Assembly: GCA_016936255.1 (NCBI GenBank)
Contig: JAFGYE010000040.1
Span: 1-53,622, forward strand
Direction: 5' to 3'
DNA from: Marinifilaceae bacterium
GTDB taxonomy: Bacteria; Bacteroidota; Bacteroidia; Bacteroidales; Marinifilaceae
Length of the DNA stretch: 53,622 bases
Positions 40,869 through 50,099 of the stretch are shown one piece after another. Both the position numbers and the translations under genes were made by a program. A model generated the notes under the pieces. That model worked only from the letters and a program-made list of their open reading frames with translations, had not been told where the DNA came from and did no database searches. The number at the start of each line of letters is the position of its first letter. Positions within the stretch are counted from its first letter, which is position 1.

Positions 40869-41729
40869 TTAATTTGTTAGGATAAAAATAGCAATAAATG
40901 CCAGCAGTATTCCCAATATATTTACTTTGTTCAGTTTTTCTCTGAAAATGCTCAAACCTATAAATACGGAACAAGCTACAATACCAATGTTTACAATGCT
41001 GAAAACCACTGAGCTGTCAAATCCTGAATTATTTAATGAGGCAATTAGGAAATAAAGTGAGCCAAAATTAGCAAGTCCTAAAATACTTCCTCCAACCAAA
41101 ACTTTTGGACGGAACAGGTCACGAAATTTATCTTTACGAATAAGTAAAGTGATTAATCCTGCCATGCTTGCAATCGCAAAAAGCAGAGTCGAAAATTCTT
41201 CTGTTCCTCCGGAATTTAAGTACTCCTGTTGCGCATATTTAACTAATGAATCAACGGTTCCTGCTCCAAAAAAAAGGAGTATTGGCAACCAAATATACCT
41301 GCGATTTATCTTGCTGCCCTGTTCTTTATAAATACTCAGTAATACCGCACTAATTGCAATCATCATCCCGAAAATTTTTTTGGCAGTTATGGCTTCCTGA
41401 TAGTACATGATGGAAAAAAGCAAGGGAAGAACAAAGGACATTTTACTAGCCAGAGTAGTTACCGATATGCCTGCTTTTTGTGTCGATCGGCCAATGATAA
41501 AGAATACGATGATAAAAAGAACTCCAATTAATATGGATATATTGAACCAGTCTTGTTGAATAAGATTCCTAAAATTGAATGTCGTGTTTGTTAGGAAATA
41601 ACCACATAAAGAAGCCGTTATATAATTTATAATAATAGCGAGAAGAATATCAATTTTGAATTTCTCCAGATATTTAAAAGTGATAAATATTCCAGTAGAA
41701 GTTATAACAGCGAAAAGTAGATTGAGCAT
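40869..41729 (-). CDS. EamA/DMT-family membrane transporter
   Basis: 286 residues, about ten hydrophobic segments arranged as two five-helix halves, typical for drug/metabolite transporters. Conserved features include the first-half end FVLPLLFSIMYYQEAITAKKIFGMMIAISAVLLSIYK (about 95-130) and the matching second-half end VFIGLSIFREKLNKVNILGILLAFIAIFIL, the usual E-x-(10)-G-x-x-L-I pattern. The substrate is unknown. It is encoded upstream of the YigZ-type gene. Confidence 0.85.
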   Translation of the reverse strand: MLNLLFAVITSTGIFITFKYLEKFKIDILLAIIINYITASLCGYFLTNTTFNFRNLIQQDWFNISILIGVLFIIVFFIIGRSTQKAGISVTTLASKMSFVLPLLFSIMYYQEAITAKKIFGMMIAISAVLLSIYKEQGSKINRRYIWLPILLFFGAGTVDSLVKYAQQEYLNSGGTEEFSTLLFAIASMAGLITLLIRKDKFRDLFRPKVLVGGSILGLANFGSLYFLIASLNNSGFDSSVVFSIVNIGIVACSVFIGLSIFREKLNKVNILGILLAFIAIFILTN

Positions 41730-41778
41730 AGTCTTAATTTTTGCGCAAAGTAGTGAAAAATACTTTACCTAAAATTAG

Positions 41779-41806
41779 AAAAGCAGATTCAAAATGAATC
41801 TGCTTT
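41779..41806 (-). terminator. Terminator of dnaA
   Basis: A perfect 11-bp stem AAAGCAGATTC/GAATCTGCTTT with a 5-base loop and T-rich tail on the minus strand, about 30 bases after the dnaA stop. Confidence 0.85.
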
Positions 41807-41837
41807 CAGGGTAGTAATATAATAGTTAGTAATAAAA

Positions 41838-43268
41838 TTACATTTTTAGTTTCTTGTCGATTTCGTCAATTTGAGTTTTGAAACCTCTGTCAGTATCAAT
41901 CAAATTGTTTACCGTTTTGCAGGCATGTAACACTGTAGCATGATCCTTTTTTCCAATTTGCGAACCAATGGAAGCTAAAGAAGCTTTTGTTAGTGTTTTC
42001 GAGAAGTACATTGCTATTTGTCTGGCCTGTACAATTTCTCTTTTTCTAGTTTTTACCTGCAACACATCAATTGGTAATGAAAAATGATCGCAAACTACTT
42101 TTTGAATGTAATCAATAGAAAGCTCTCGCTTTGTATTTTTCACCAACCTGTCGATAATGGTTACAGCCAGTTCAAGATTAAGTTCTTTTTTATTTAAGGT
42201 AGACTGAGCTAATAAAGAAATTAATGCTCCTTCCAATTCTCTAACATTATTAGTTACATGACTTGCGATGTATTCAATAACTTCGTTATCAAGTACAATA
42301 CCATCTTTATATGCTTTCTGATGTAAAATCCGGACTCTGGTTTCGTAATCCGGATTCTGCAGATCCGCCGAAAGTCCCCATTTAAATCTTGAAAGCAAAC
42401 GATTCTCCATTCCCTTCAACTCAATTGGAGCCTTATCAGAAGTAAGAATTAACTGCTTGCCTGATTGATGAAGATGGTTAAATATATGGAAAAATGTATT
42501 TTGTGTTTTTTCCTTTCCTGCTAATTCCTGAATATCATCAATAATTAAAACATCAATCATTTGATAAAAATGAAGAAAGTCATTCTTATTATTATTTCTG
42601 ATTGCTTCAGTAAATTGTGTTTGGAATTTGTTTGCACTTACATACAATACTGTTTTATCCTGATACAATTCTTTTGTTTTAATTCCAATTGCCTGAGCCA
42701 GGTGAGTTTTTCCCAGACCGGAATCACCATACAATACCAATGGATTAAAAGCTGTACCTCCAGGATTTTCAGAAACAGCCACACCCGCTGATCTTGCAAG
42801 TCTATTGCAATCACCTTCAATAAAGTTTGCAAATGAATAATCAGGATTTAATTGCGAATCAATGTGCAATTTCTTAATTCCAGGAATAACAAAAGGATTT
42901 CGAATAGTTAGTTCTTCTTTATCAGAAGGCATACTAACCGGACGATTTTTTGTGCTTGTGCCATTATTTCCAGGAACTACAACTGAAAAAGGTTTAGAAT
43001 TTGCAATGTGATTATTCTCCATCACAACATTGTATTCCAATTTAGCACTGTTGCCAATTTCTTTTCGCAGTGTTTTTCTTAGAATATCAATGTATTGCTC
43101 CTCCAAATATTCGTAGAAAAAATGGCTTGGTACTTGCAATGTCAGGATCTGGTTCTCCAAGTTTAATGGTACGATTGGTTCGAACCATGTTTTGTAACTT
43201 ATCGGGGGCACGTTGTCCTTTATTACAGCCAAGCAATTATTCCAAACCTGGAGGTGATGATTATTCAT
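41838..43268 (-). CDS. dnaA: Chromosomal replication initiator protein DnaA
   Basis: 476 residues. Domain I (1-90, VWNNCLAVIKDNVPPISYKTWFEPI), a short linker, then AAA+ domain III with Walker A YGDSGLGKTHLAQAIG, Walker B VLIIDDIQELAGKEKTQ, and sensor LLSRFKWGLSADLQNPD. Domain IV (about 385-476) ends with the DNA-binding helix QIGKKDHATVLHACKTV, which recognises DnaA boxes. The protein starts replication. dnaA here has no dnaN or rpmH neighbours; the genes upstream are an MCE protein and an amidase. A TATGTTTG promoter element lies 280 bases upstream (43548-43555). Confidence 0.97.
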   Translation of the reverse strand: MNNHHLQVWNNCLAVIKDNVPPISYKTWFEPIVPLNLENQILTLQVPSHFFYEYLEEQYIDILRKTLRKEIGNSAKLEYNVVMENNHIANSKPFSVVVPGNNGTSTKNRPVSMPSDKEELTIRNPFVIPGIKKLHIDSQLNPDYSFANFIEGDCNRLARSAGVAVSENPGGTAFNPLVLYGDSGLGKTHLAQAIGIKTKELYQDKTVLYVSANKFQTQFTEAIRNNNKNDFLHFYQMIDVLIIDDIQELAGKEKTQNTFFHIFNHLHQSGKQLILTSDKAPIELKGMENRLLSRFKWGLSADLQNPDYETRVRILHQKAYKDGIVLDNEVIEYIASHVTNNVRELEGALISLLAQSTLNKKELNLELAVTIIDRLVKNTKRELSIDYIQKVVCDHFSLPIDVLQVKTRKREIVQARQIAMYFSKTLTKASLASIGSQIGKKDHATVLHACKTVNNLIDTDRGFKTQIDEIDKKLKM

Positions 43269-43657
43269 TTCTGTGTCAGTGTTTTAAAAATGTAGGGTGT
43301 GCTAAATTTTGCTTATGCAAGATTGTCAAAAAAAAAATGAAAAAAAAATTATTTAACTATTGACTTTTAAAAAACATTTATTACTCTATATAAAACAAGG
43401 GATACAGAAACGTAAAAAAAAAGAAATAATTTAAAGTGCTAATAAACAGTTATTTACGCATGTATTTTGTTTAACTTTCTGGTTGTTAGTGATTTCCGAA
43501 TAGGATACTTTAAGGTCTTAAATACGCAATCTGTAATCAATCTAAAGCAAACATAAAACAGGGTGTGTTAAGTGGGTTATTAAACTGATCTTACAAGGTA
43601 GAGATTCAGTTGTTTAAGTTGTTTTGATTTACTATAATCACAGACGTTAAATATAAG
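43269..43657. other. AT-rich region upstream of dnaA, no clear DnaA boxes
   Basis: 389 bases without a gene. Homopolymeric A and T runs dominate, and one exact minus-strand TAnnTTTG element (TATGTTTG, 43548-43555) is a candidate dnaA promoter. I looked for TTATCCACA-type boxes on both strands and saw only poor matches (for example TTATTTACG near 43451), so an origin is not supported. Confidence 0.4.
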
Positions 43658-44887
43658 TCAATTCTCAGGGCTTATCTTAATTATAAAGGCATCAGGGAAA
43701 TCATCACGAATTTTTTTAAGTTGTCTGATAATATCCTTATAGTTTTGAGTTTCTCCAATTGTGTATTTATATCTTCCGTTGAAATAGATTTCTTCAATTT
43801 TTCTGTGTCCTTTAAATGCCGTGTCATCCAAAGGTATTTGGGAGGCAGAAGACATAATTTGAACCTTATAGTAAACTTGATTTTCTTTATCTCTTTTCTT
43901 TTGAGATTTTTCAGAATCCATATAAACAGTTTTTCCTGTGTCAAATAATGAAAAGTGCATGTATTTTTTAGGATTGTTCTTTACATCGATTAGTAAATTG
44001 GTCAGGCTGTTTGATGCGGCTTCCAGATTTGTGTATAAGGTATCGTTATTAATTAATAAGCCCATGGAACCTTCTCCTGCATTTATTTTTTCAAGAATTG
44101 CATTTGTTTGTTTGAGGGTTGCTTTTGCATTATTTATGGTTTGTGCAATATTGGTAGCAGATAAGGAATCACTAATATTTGAAAAATTAGATAGAATAGT
44201 AGATACGTTTTTATTGTTGTCTTTTAAATTTCCTGTTATTGAATCCACATTTGCAAAAATATTTTCGAAATGACTTTTTTGTCCGGTAATGATCGTATCG
44301 AGAGTACCGGACGCATTTTCAAGTTTTTTAAAAGTTTGTTCAATACTACCAAAGCTTCTGGTTAAATTATCACGTGTGCTCTCATTAAATATATACTGTA
44401 TTACTGTAAGTACTGAATCAACACCAGACATTAATTTTTCAGCCTTTTTCTTAAGAGGTAACATCTGCATGCTTACCTGTTCTTTTAAATCACCTTCAAT
44501 ACTTCCCTTAATTGTATCACCTGTTTGAAGCAGGGTTTTTCCTTTTCCGGGAATAATTTTAATCTCCTTTGTACCCATGATGTCTGCACTCTCAATTCGG
44601 GCAACAGAATTGGCAGGAAGTTTAAATTGATCAGAGATTGCAAATTCAACCAGAAGATGGTCTGCCGAGGCACCGCTAAATTTAATGGATTTAATTTGGC
44701 CAACTTTATAGCCCTTTAATGTAACAGAGCTTGATTTTTTTAATCCATCAACCCTTTCGTATCTTGCATAAAAAACTTGTTCGCTGGAGAATACATTAAA
44801 CCCTTTAAGAAAGTTAACGCCCCAAATTAAAATTACAATGGCTCCAATAACAACAAGTCCTATTTTTGCGTCTTTTGAAAATTTCAT
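43658..44887 (-). CDS. MlaD-family MCE protein with a C-terminal SPOR-like domain
   Basis: 409 residues. One N-terminal membrane helix (about 7-27, KIGLVVIGAIVILIWGVNFLKG), an MCE domain (about 35-115: YARYERVDGLKKSSSVTLKGYKVGQIKSI), then a long coiled region (about 130-310). The final 75 residues read YYKVQIMSSASQIPLDDTAF, RKIEEIYFNGRYKYTIGET, YKDIIRQLKKIRDDFPDAFI. The same end occurs in the amidase encoded upstream (YCIQVKSSSKQIPLNSKAF, ...YKYTVGST). This resembles a SPOR-like peptidoglycan-binding fold. The MCE part would carry lipids across the periplasm, and the end could tether it to the wall. The neighbours are the amidase and dnaA, all on the minus strand. Confidence 0.85.
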   Translation of the reverse strand: MKFSKDAKIGLVVIGAIVILIWGVNFLKGFNVFSSEQVFYARYERVDGLKKSSSVTLKGYKVGQIKSIKFSGASADHLLVEFAISDQFKLPANSVARIESADIMGTKEIKIIPGKGKTLLQTGDTIKGSIEGDLKEQVSMQMLPLKKKAEKLMSGVDSVLTVIQYIFNESTRDNLTRSFGSIEQTFKKLENASGTLDTIITGQKSHFENIFANVDSITGNLKDNNKNVSTILSNFSNISDSLSATNIAQTINNAKATLKQTNAILEKINAGEGSMGLLINNDTLYTNLEAASNSLTNLLIDVKNNPKKYMHFSLFDTGKTVYMDSEKSQKKRDKENQVYYKVQIMSSASQIPLDDTAFKGHRKIEEIYFNGRYKYTIGETQNYKDIIRQLKKIRDDFPDAFIIKISPEN

Positions 44888-44944
44888 AATTCGGTATTTT
44901 AATTTAAGATTGGGTTGTTGTGCGTAATTTGATGGTAAAACTAC

Positions 44945-46123
44945 TTATGTTTTTTGAAGTTTTTTTGCTTTTGACAGGGAAATTCGTTTTCCATTGTAAA
45001 ATACAACCACAAAACAATCATTAATTACTTTTCTAATTTCTTTTTGAAGTACAACTATCTCGTTGTACTTGTCAGTAGACCCAACAGTATATTTATAAAC
45101 TCCATCGCTCATACGCTCTTTAATATTTTCGAGATGATTAAAGGCTTTAGAATTTAAAGGTATTTGTTTTGAAGAAGATTTTACCTGAATACAATACTCC
45201 AGTGATGAACTTGTTTGCGTTTCGTTAATTACAGGCGTTGCTGCAGTTGTGTCAATACTCACTAATTCTACTTTCTTTTCCAAGACTACGCTGGATTCTT
45301 CAACTTTATCTTTGTAATCGCGAAAAGCTCTGAAAATTGCACTGGCTAGATAATCTTGATTTTCAGCATGCTTCAGGTAGTTAGCTTCGGCAGGATTCGA
45401 GACAAAACCAACTTCCACTAATATTGATGGCATACTGACTTGCTTCAGAACCCAGAATCCGGCTTCACGAACACCTCTCGAGTGACGGCCTACTCTTGTC
45501 TTAAATTGAAATTCGGTTAATTCTGCCAAATTAATACTGTTTTCCCTATTCATACCTTGTAATAAATTAAATATGATATAGGAGGCAGGATTTTGCGGAT
45601 CGAATCCTTCGTATTTTGTGCTGTAATCATCTTCGTAGAGCATTACAGCATTTTCTTTCATCGCAACGGCTAAATTTTCTTTTGTTTTATGCAAGCCTAA
45701 AGTATAAGTTTCAGTTCCGCTAATGGAAGAATTATCATTTGCATTGGCATGAATGGATATGAATAAATCAGCTTTGTTTTGGTTTGCAATTTCTGATCTT
45801 CTATCCAAAGGAATAAAAACATCCGTTTTTCGGGTGTAGATAACATTAACATTAGGAAAATATTTTTCTATATAAGCTCCTAATTTAAGTGCAATACTTA
45901 AAACAACGTCCTTTTCGTTCAGAATTTTGCTTATGGCACCAGGGTCTTTTCCCCCATGACCAGCATCAATAACTACAGTATTGATCTTGGAATGATTGCT
46001 TTGCGATACAGCAACAAGAGGTTGAAGTATAATGGCGCAAAGCAACAATAAAACGACTGATGATCTTGTAATTAGACCACAATATATGTATTCCGGAATA
46101 ATGTTCATTAGAAAAATCTTCAT
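44945..46123 (-). CDS. N-acetylmuramoyl-L-alanine amidase (Amidase_3)
   Basis: 392 residues. A hydrophobic segment at about 22-38 exports the protein. The zinc amidase domain (48-265) has VVIDAGHGGKDPGA (His56), LNEKDVVL (Glu70), LFISIHANAND (His125) and SILVEVGFVSNPAEANYL with the catalytic Glu. It cleaves peptide stems from the septal wall. The last 85 residues are the SPOR-like domain shared with the MCE protein, suggesting localisation to denuded glycan. It lies 57 bases upstream of the MCE gene; the two are probably co-transcribed. lptD is divergent, 158 bases away. Confidence 0.93.
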   Translation of the reverse strand: MKIFLMNIIPEYIYCGLITRSSVVLLLLCAIILQPLVAVSQSNHSKINTVVIDAGHGGKDPGAISKILNEKDVVLSIALKLGAYIEKYFPNVNVIYTRKTDVFIPLDRRSEIANQNKADLFISIHANANDNSSISGTETYTLGLHKTKENLAVAMKENAVMLYEDDYSTKYEGFDPQNPASYIIFNLLQGMNRENSINLAELTEFQFKTRVGRHSRGVREAGFWVLKQVSMPSILVEVGFVSNPAEANYLKHAENQDYLASAIFRAFRDYKDKVEESSVVLEKKVELVSIDTTAATPVINETQTSSSLEYCIQVKSSSKQIPLNSKAFNHLENIKERMSDGVYKYTVGSTDKYNEIVVLQKEIRKVINDCFVVVFYNGKRISLSKAKKLQKT

Positions 46124-46185
46124 AAAAGAACTTAAAAAATGTTTTTGAAGTTCGTTTCGATTAGGGAATATAGCACTTTTATTTG

Positions 46186-46193
46186 TATTTTTG
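46186..46193 (+). promoter_or_regulatory. lptD promoter -7 element
   Basis: TATTTTTG is an exact TAnnTTTG match about 90 bases before the start codon. The -33 region is weak (TTAG at 46161, 21-base spacer). Confidence 0.4.
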
Positions 46194-46281
46194 GCGTCCT
46201 AAGAAAGCGTGACTGTTAAATTTGGTCAAACTAACTTGGCGCTGTTTAATTCGATTATTTTACAAAAATAACAGATAAAAA

Positions 46282-48912
46282 TTGCAATTGAAATTACTAC
46301 AAAGGGTTTTTATTATTTTCATTGGAATAGTATTTCCATTGAGTAGCTTCGGGTTTATTAATCTGACTAATGATTTTGATAACGATCAGTCAGTTACAGA
46401 ATGGAATAGTGAGAATTTTTCACACTTGTTGGAAGATAAAATATTTGAAAAAGATACTTTGTTAAAAGTTTCGTCCGATACAATAGTGTCCGATTCTGTT
46501 GAAAAGGAGAAGAAAGCTTTTTTTGAAGCGACTATTGAATACAATTCCGATGATACAATTGTTTTTTCTCTTACCGGACAAAAGGTGTTTTTAACCAAGA
46601 ATGCGTTTGTAAAATATGGTGAGATTGAGTTAAGGGCCTATTACATTGAGCTTGACCTGGAAAAGAAAGAAGCTTTTGCTTACGGGATAAAAGATTCAAC
46701 GGGAACATTTATTGATACTCCTGAATTTAAAGATGGTGCTGAAGAATTTACCTGTAAAGAGCTTAAATACAATTTTGATACAGGAAAGGGACTGGTAAAT
46801 GAAATTATTACCGAGCAGGAAGGTGGATTCGTTCATTCTGAAATCACCAAACGTATCGATGACAAAACTTTTTATCTCAGAAATGGAAAATATACGACCT
46901 GTGATCATCCTCATCCGCATTTTTATGTGAAAATGACCAAGGCCAAGATGATTAAGGATGATAAAATAGTTTCGGGGCCATTGTATTTGGTACTGGAAGA
47001 TGTACCTATGCCTATCGGTTTGCCCTTCGCTTTATTTCCTTTTAGTTCATCTTATTCGTCAGGAATAATTGTTCCAAGTTATGGTGAAGAACAACGAAGA
47101 GGATTTAATCTTCGTGGAGGAGGTTATTATTGGGCTATCAATGAATATCTGGATTTGGCCGTTACCGGTGATATTTTTGCCAATGGATCGTGGGGTGGGT
47201 ATATGGAATCCAGTTACAAGAAGAGATACCGCTTCAGCGGTAACATTGCAACAGAATATCATTCCAATACTTATGGCGATAAAGGATTATCAGATTATTC
47301 AGAATCGACAGATTTTGCGATTCGCTGGAATCATACTCAGGATTCAAAGGCCAATCCTTATCGGACATTTTCAGCTTCGGTAAACTTTTCGACCAGTAAT
47401 AATGACAGAAACAACTCACAATCGATACAAAAGATTACAAATAATCAGAAGCAATCAAGTATTTCGTACAGTAAAAAATGGGCCGATAGTCCGTTTAGTT
47501 TGAATGCCAGTTTGCGTCACTCACAGAATAGCAGGGATACAACAATTTCTCTCACCTTGCCAAGTATGTCATTAAATATGACTCAGATTTACCCGTTTCG
47601 TGCAAAAGGGAAAAGTACTAATTTAAGGTGGTACGATAAGGTGGGAGTGAGCTATTCATCAAAATTGGAAAATAGAATTAATACCAAAGAATATAAGTTG
47701 ATGAAATCATCATTAGCCACCGATTGGCAGAATGGTTATCAGCATAGTATTCCAATTAGTACCAACTTCAAATTAAGCAAAGATCTTACCCTTTCGCCAA
47801 CCTTAAACTATCAAGGTGTTTTGTATTCCAAATCAATCCGTAAAAGTTGGGATTCCAGCTTGAATGATGGAGATGGTGGTGTTCGAACGGATACGATTCA
47901 GGGGTTTAAGTATGCACACAACTATTCGACCAGTGCCTCGCTTTCGTTGAGTCCTAAAATTTATGGAATGTACACGTTTAAGGAAAGCTCCAGATTAGCC
48001 GCTATCAGACACGTAATGACTCCAAGTATTAGTGTGAGTTATACGCCTGAAATGGGAGTTCCAAGAAGTAAATATTACAAAACTTACCGAAACGAAGCTA
48101 CAGGTAAGGATGTTGAGTATTCAATGTTTGAGGGAAGTTTATACGGAACTCCGAGTGGAGCACAGGAATCGGGAAGCATTAGTTTTGGCTTGGATAATAA
48201 TGTTGAGGCGAAAATGCGTACGGCAAATGATTCAACCGGAACAGAGGAGTTTAAAAAGGTGAAAATCATAGAAAGCTTAAAATTTTCTACATCATATAAC
48301 ATGTTTGCCGATTCATTAAATTGGTCGGTTATCAGAATGACAGGAAGAACGAAGCTTTTTAATCAAAAATTGGGATTAAGTGTCGGATCAACTGTCGATC
48401 CGTACAAGTTGAATGCTGGTAATCAAAGAATAGATGAATTTGGGCCACGATTAACAAATGCTAACATCGATTTGGATTTTGGTTTGTCAGCAAAAGATCT
48501 AAAAGGAGATAGCGGGAAGGACAAAAAAGATGATAAGACTGATGAGCCATGGAGAGATACAAGATATGTTGATTTTGACATTCCCTGGTCGTTTTCTATT
48601 GATTATGGCTGGACTTATTCGAAATCAACAAACAAAAAAAGTACAGTCCGTCAGAATGTTGGGATGAATGGAAATATTAGTTTAACTCCAAAATGGAAGG
48701 TGAGTTTTTCTACAGGGTATGATTTTACAGATAAAGAAGTAACAGCCTCTCAATTTACAATTACCCGCGATTTGCACTGTTGGCAAATGTCTTTTAATGC
48801 CATTCCATTCGGAGCCTATCAATCTTATAACTTCCGAATCAATGTTGAATCTTCGATTTTGGCCGATTTAAAGTATGAAAAGAAACAGGCTTGGCAGGAT
48901 GTAAATTTTTAA
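46282..48912 (+). CDS. lptD: LPS-assembly protein LptD (Bacteroidota type)
   Basis: 876 residues. It inserts lipopolysaccharide into the outer leaflet with LptE. The start is TTG (46282, or 46288, which puts Lys at position 2); no ATG is possible, because a stop lies just upstream. The signal peptide (VFIIFIGIVFPLSSFG) is followed by an OstA/jellyroll domain at about 70-250 (VFLTKNAFVKYGEIELRAYYIELDLEKKEAFAYG). The beta-barrel follows, with the family motifs GLPFALFPFSSSYSSGIIVPSYGEE and GFNLRGGGYYWAINEYLDLAVTGD. It ends in strand-rich sequence and a terminal Phe. The cysteine pairs of E. coli LptD are absent, as usual in this phylum. Confidence 0.93.
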   Translation: MQLKLLQRVFIIFIGIVFPLSSFGFINLTNDFDNDQSVTEWNSENFSHLLEDKIFEKDTLLKVSSDTIVSDSVEKEKKAFFEATIEYNSDDTIVFSLTGQKVFLTKNAFVKYGEIELRAYYIELDLEKKEAFAYGIKDSTGTFIDTPEFKDGAEEFTCKELKYNFDTGKGLVNEIITEQEGGFVHSEITKRIDDKTFYLRNGKYTTCDHPHPHFYVKMTKAKMIKDDKIVSGPLYLVLEDVPMPIGLPFALFPFSSSYSSGIIVPSYGEEQRRGFNLRGGGYYWAINEYLDLAVTGDIFANGSWGGYMESSYKKRYRFSGNIATEYHSNTYGDKGLSDYSESTDFAIRWNHTQDSKANPYRTFSASVNFSTSNNDRNNSQSIQKITNNQKQSSISYSKKWADSPFSLNASLRHSQNSRDTTISLTLPSMSLNMTQIYPFRAKGKSTNLRWYDKVGVSYSSKLENRINTKEYKLMKSSLATDWQNGYQHSIPISTNFKLSKDLTLSPTLNYQGVLYSKSIRKSWDSSLNDGDGGVRTDTIQGFKYAHNYSTSASLSLSPKIYGMYTFKESSRLAAIRHVMTPSISVSYTPEMGVPRSKYYKTYRNEATGKDVEYSMFEGSLYGTPSGAQESGSISFGLDNNVEAKMRTANDSTGTEEFKKVKIIESLKFSTSYNMFADSLNWSVIRMTGRTKLFNQKLGLSVGSTVDPYKLNAGNQRIDEFGPRLTNANIDLDFGLSAKDLKGDSGKDKKDDKTDEPWRDTRYVDFDIPWSFSIDYGWTYSKSTNKKSTVRQNVGMNGNISLTPKWKVSFSTGYDFTDKEVTASQFTITRDLHCWQMSFNAIPFGAYQSYNFRINVESSILADLKYEKKQAWQDVNF

Positions 48913-48936
48913 AATCAGGCAGCTATAATATGATAA

Positions 48937-48966
48937 GGCCGGTATGTTTTCATGCCGGTCTTTTTT
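48937..48966. terminator. Terminator between lptD and the glutamine amidotransferase gene
   Basis: A 10-bp stem GGCCGGTATG/CATGCCGGTC with two G-T wobbles, TTTT loop and T6 on plus. It may also stop the converging gene. Confidence 0.85.
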
Positions 48967-49537
48967 ATTCCCAAGCGAGAATCCAATTTTTAAGAATCTC
49001 TTTGCCGTATTGTGTCATGATGGATTCAGGATGAAACTGAACACCGCATAAATCGAGTTCTTTGTGGCGGATGGCCATAATTACATCATGTTCATCTGTT
49101 GCGGTGATACGCAGACAATCAGGGAAATTATTTTTCGATAATGCCCAGGAATGATACCTGCCCGAATCGAACTGCGAAGGAATATTCTTAAACAGAAGTT
49201 CGTTATCGTCTGTAAGTAATGTAGCTTTTGGAACTCCATGAACAATTTCCTTCAGGTTGATTAATTCAGCACCGAAATATTCTCCAATGTATTGCATACC
49301 CAGACAAACGCCAAGTATCGATTTAGTATTGGCATACCGATCCAGTATTTCGCCCATTACTTTTATGTCTTTAGGCAGTCCGGGGCCGGGAGAAAAAATG
49401 AGTTTGTCACAATTTTCTATTTGTTTCCAGTTGACTTGATCATTCCGCATAACAATTACCTGTTCGCAAAACTGCTCAACAATATGAACCAAATTGTAGG
49501 TAAAAGAGTCGTAATTATCTATGATTACTATTCTCAT
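48965..49537 (-). CDS. Glutamine amidotransferase, anthranilate/aminodeoxychorismate synthase component II
   Basis: 190 residues, a class I glutaminase domain. Nucleophile Cys78 in GVCLGMQYI, His169 and Glu171 in CGVQFHPESIMT, oxyanion loop FSPGPGLPKDI. It supplies ammonia from glutamine to the chorismate-binding partner. TrpG and PabA cannot be separated by sequence. No trp or pab genes are adjacent, which slightly favours PabA or a dual-use protein. It is divergent from ridA with 71 bases between starts. Confidence 0.9.
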   Translation of the reverse strand: MRIVIIDNYDSFTYNLVHIVEQFCEQVIVMRNDQVNWKQIENCDKLIFSPGPGLPKDIKVMGEILDRYANTKSILGVCLGMQYIGEYFGAELINLKEIVHGVPKATLLTDDNELLFKNIPSQFDSGRYHSWALSKNNFPDCLRITATDEHDVIMAIRHKELDLCGVQFHPESIMTQYGKEILKNWILAWE

Positions 49538-49553
49538 TCAAGCTTTTTTATTT

Positions 49554-49561
49554 TAACTTTG
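49554..49561 (+). promoter_or_regulatory. ridA promoter -7 element
   Basis: TAACTTTG matches TAnnTTTG, 48 bases before the ridA start. A clear -33 element is not visible. Confidence 0.5.
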
Positions 49562-49608
49562 ATGTCGCAAAATAAGCGAAATTTTTACAAACACTAAGAG
49601 TAAACAAA

Positions 49609-49986
49609 ATGAAAAAAACTATTAATTCAGAAAAGGCACCAAAAGCAATCGGACCATACAGTCAGGCTGTCGAAGCTAACGGAACACTTTACATTTCAGG
49701 TCAGCTTCCTGTTGATGTTGCAACAGGAAAATTTGTAGAAGGCGGTGTTAAGGAGCAAACCGAACAAGTAATGAAGAATATCGGTTATATTTTAGAAGAA
49801 GCAGGCTATACCTACAAGGATGTTGTTAAATCGACATGCTTATTGAGCGATATTTCTGGTTTTGCTGAAATGAATGCTGTTTACGGTGAATATTACAAAG
49901 AAGAATGTCCTGCCCGTGCCGCTTTTGCCGTTAAAGATCTTCCCTTAGGTGCATTGATTGAAATAGAGACCATTGCAGTGAAATAA
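49609..49986 (+). CDS. ridA: RidA-family enamine/imine deaminase
   Basis: 125 residues. RidA hydrolyses reactive 2-aminoacrylate, made by threonine/serine dehydratases, before it damages PLP enzymes. The signature is complete: KAPKAIGPYSQAVEANGTLYISGQLPVD at the start, the active-site Arg in CPARAAFAVKDLPLGALIEIETIAV at the end. Length is standard. It is followed by a terminator. A decayed copy of the last codons plus the terminator lies after the phospholipase gene (51011-51115). Confidence 0.97.
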   Translation: MKKTINSEKAPKAIGPYSQAVEANGTLYISGQLPVDVATGKFVEGGVKEQTEQVMKNIGYILEEAGYTYKDVVKSTCLLSDISGFAEMNAVYGEYYKEECPARAAFAVKDLPLGALIEIETIAVK

Positions 49987-50009
49987 ATTCACCGTAAGTT
50001 AAAATAGAT

Positions 50010-50043
50010 AAGGCTGCGAATTTTCGAATTGGCAGCCTTTTTT
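50010..50043 (+). terminator. Terminator of ridA
   Basis: An 8-bp stem AAGGCTGC/GCAGCCTT with an inner AATT/AATT pair and TTCG loop, followed by T6. A second copy, differing by one base over 32, is at 51084-51115. Confidence 0.92.
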
Positions 50044-50099
50044 CTCAGTAAAGGCTCACTTGCTGCACGATGTGGTCTTTCTTTAAAATAATTCAGTCA

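Noticed and set aside
43269-43657. Replication origin next to dnaA
   Set aside because: No good DnaA boxes (TTATCCACA type) on either strand and no AT-rich 13-mer pattern beyond general AT richness.
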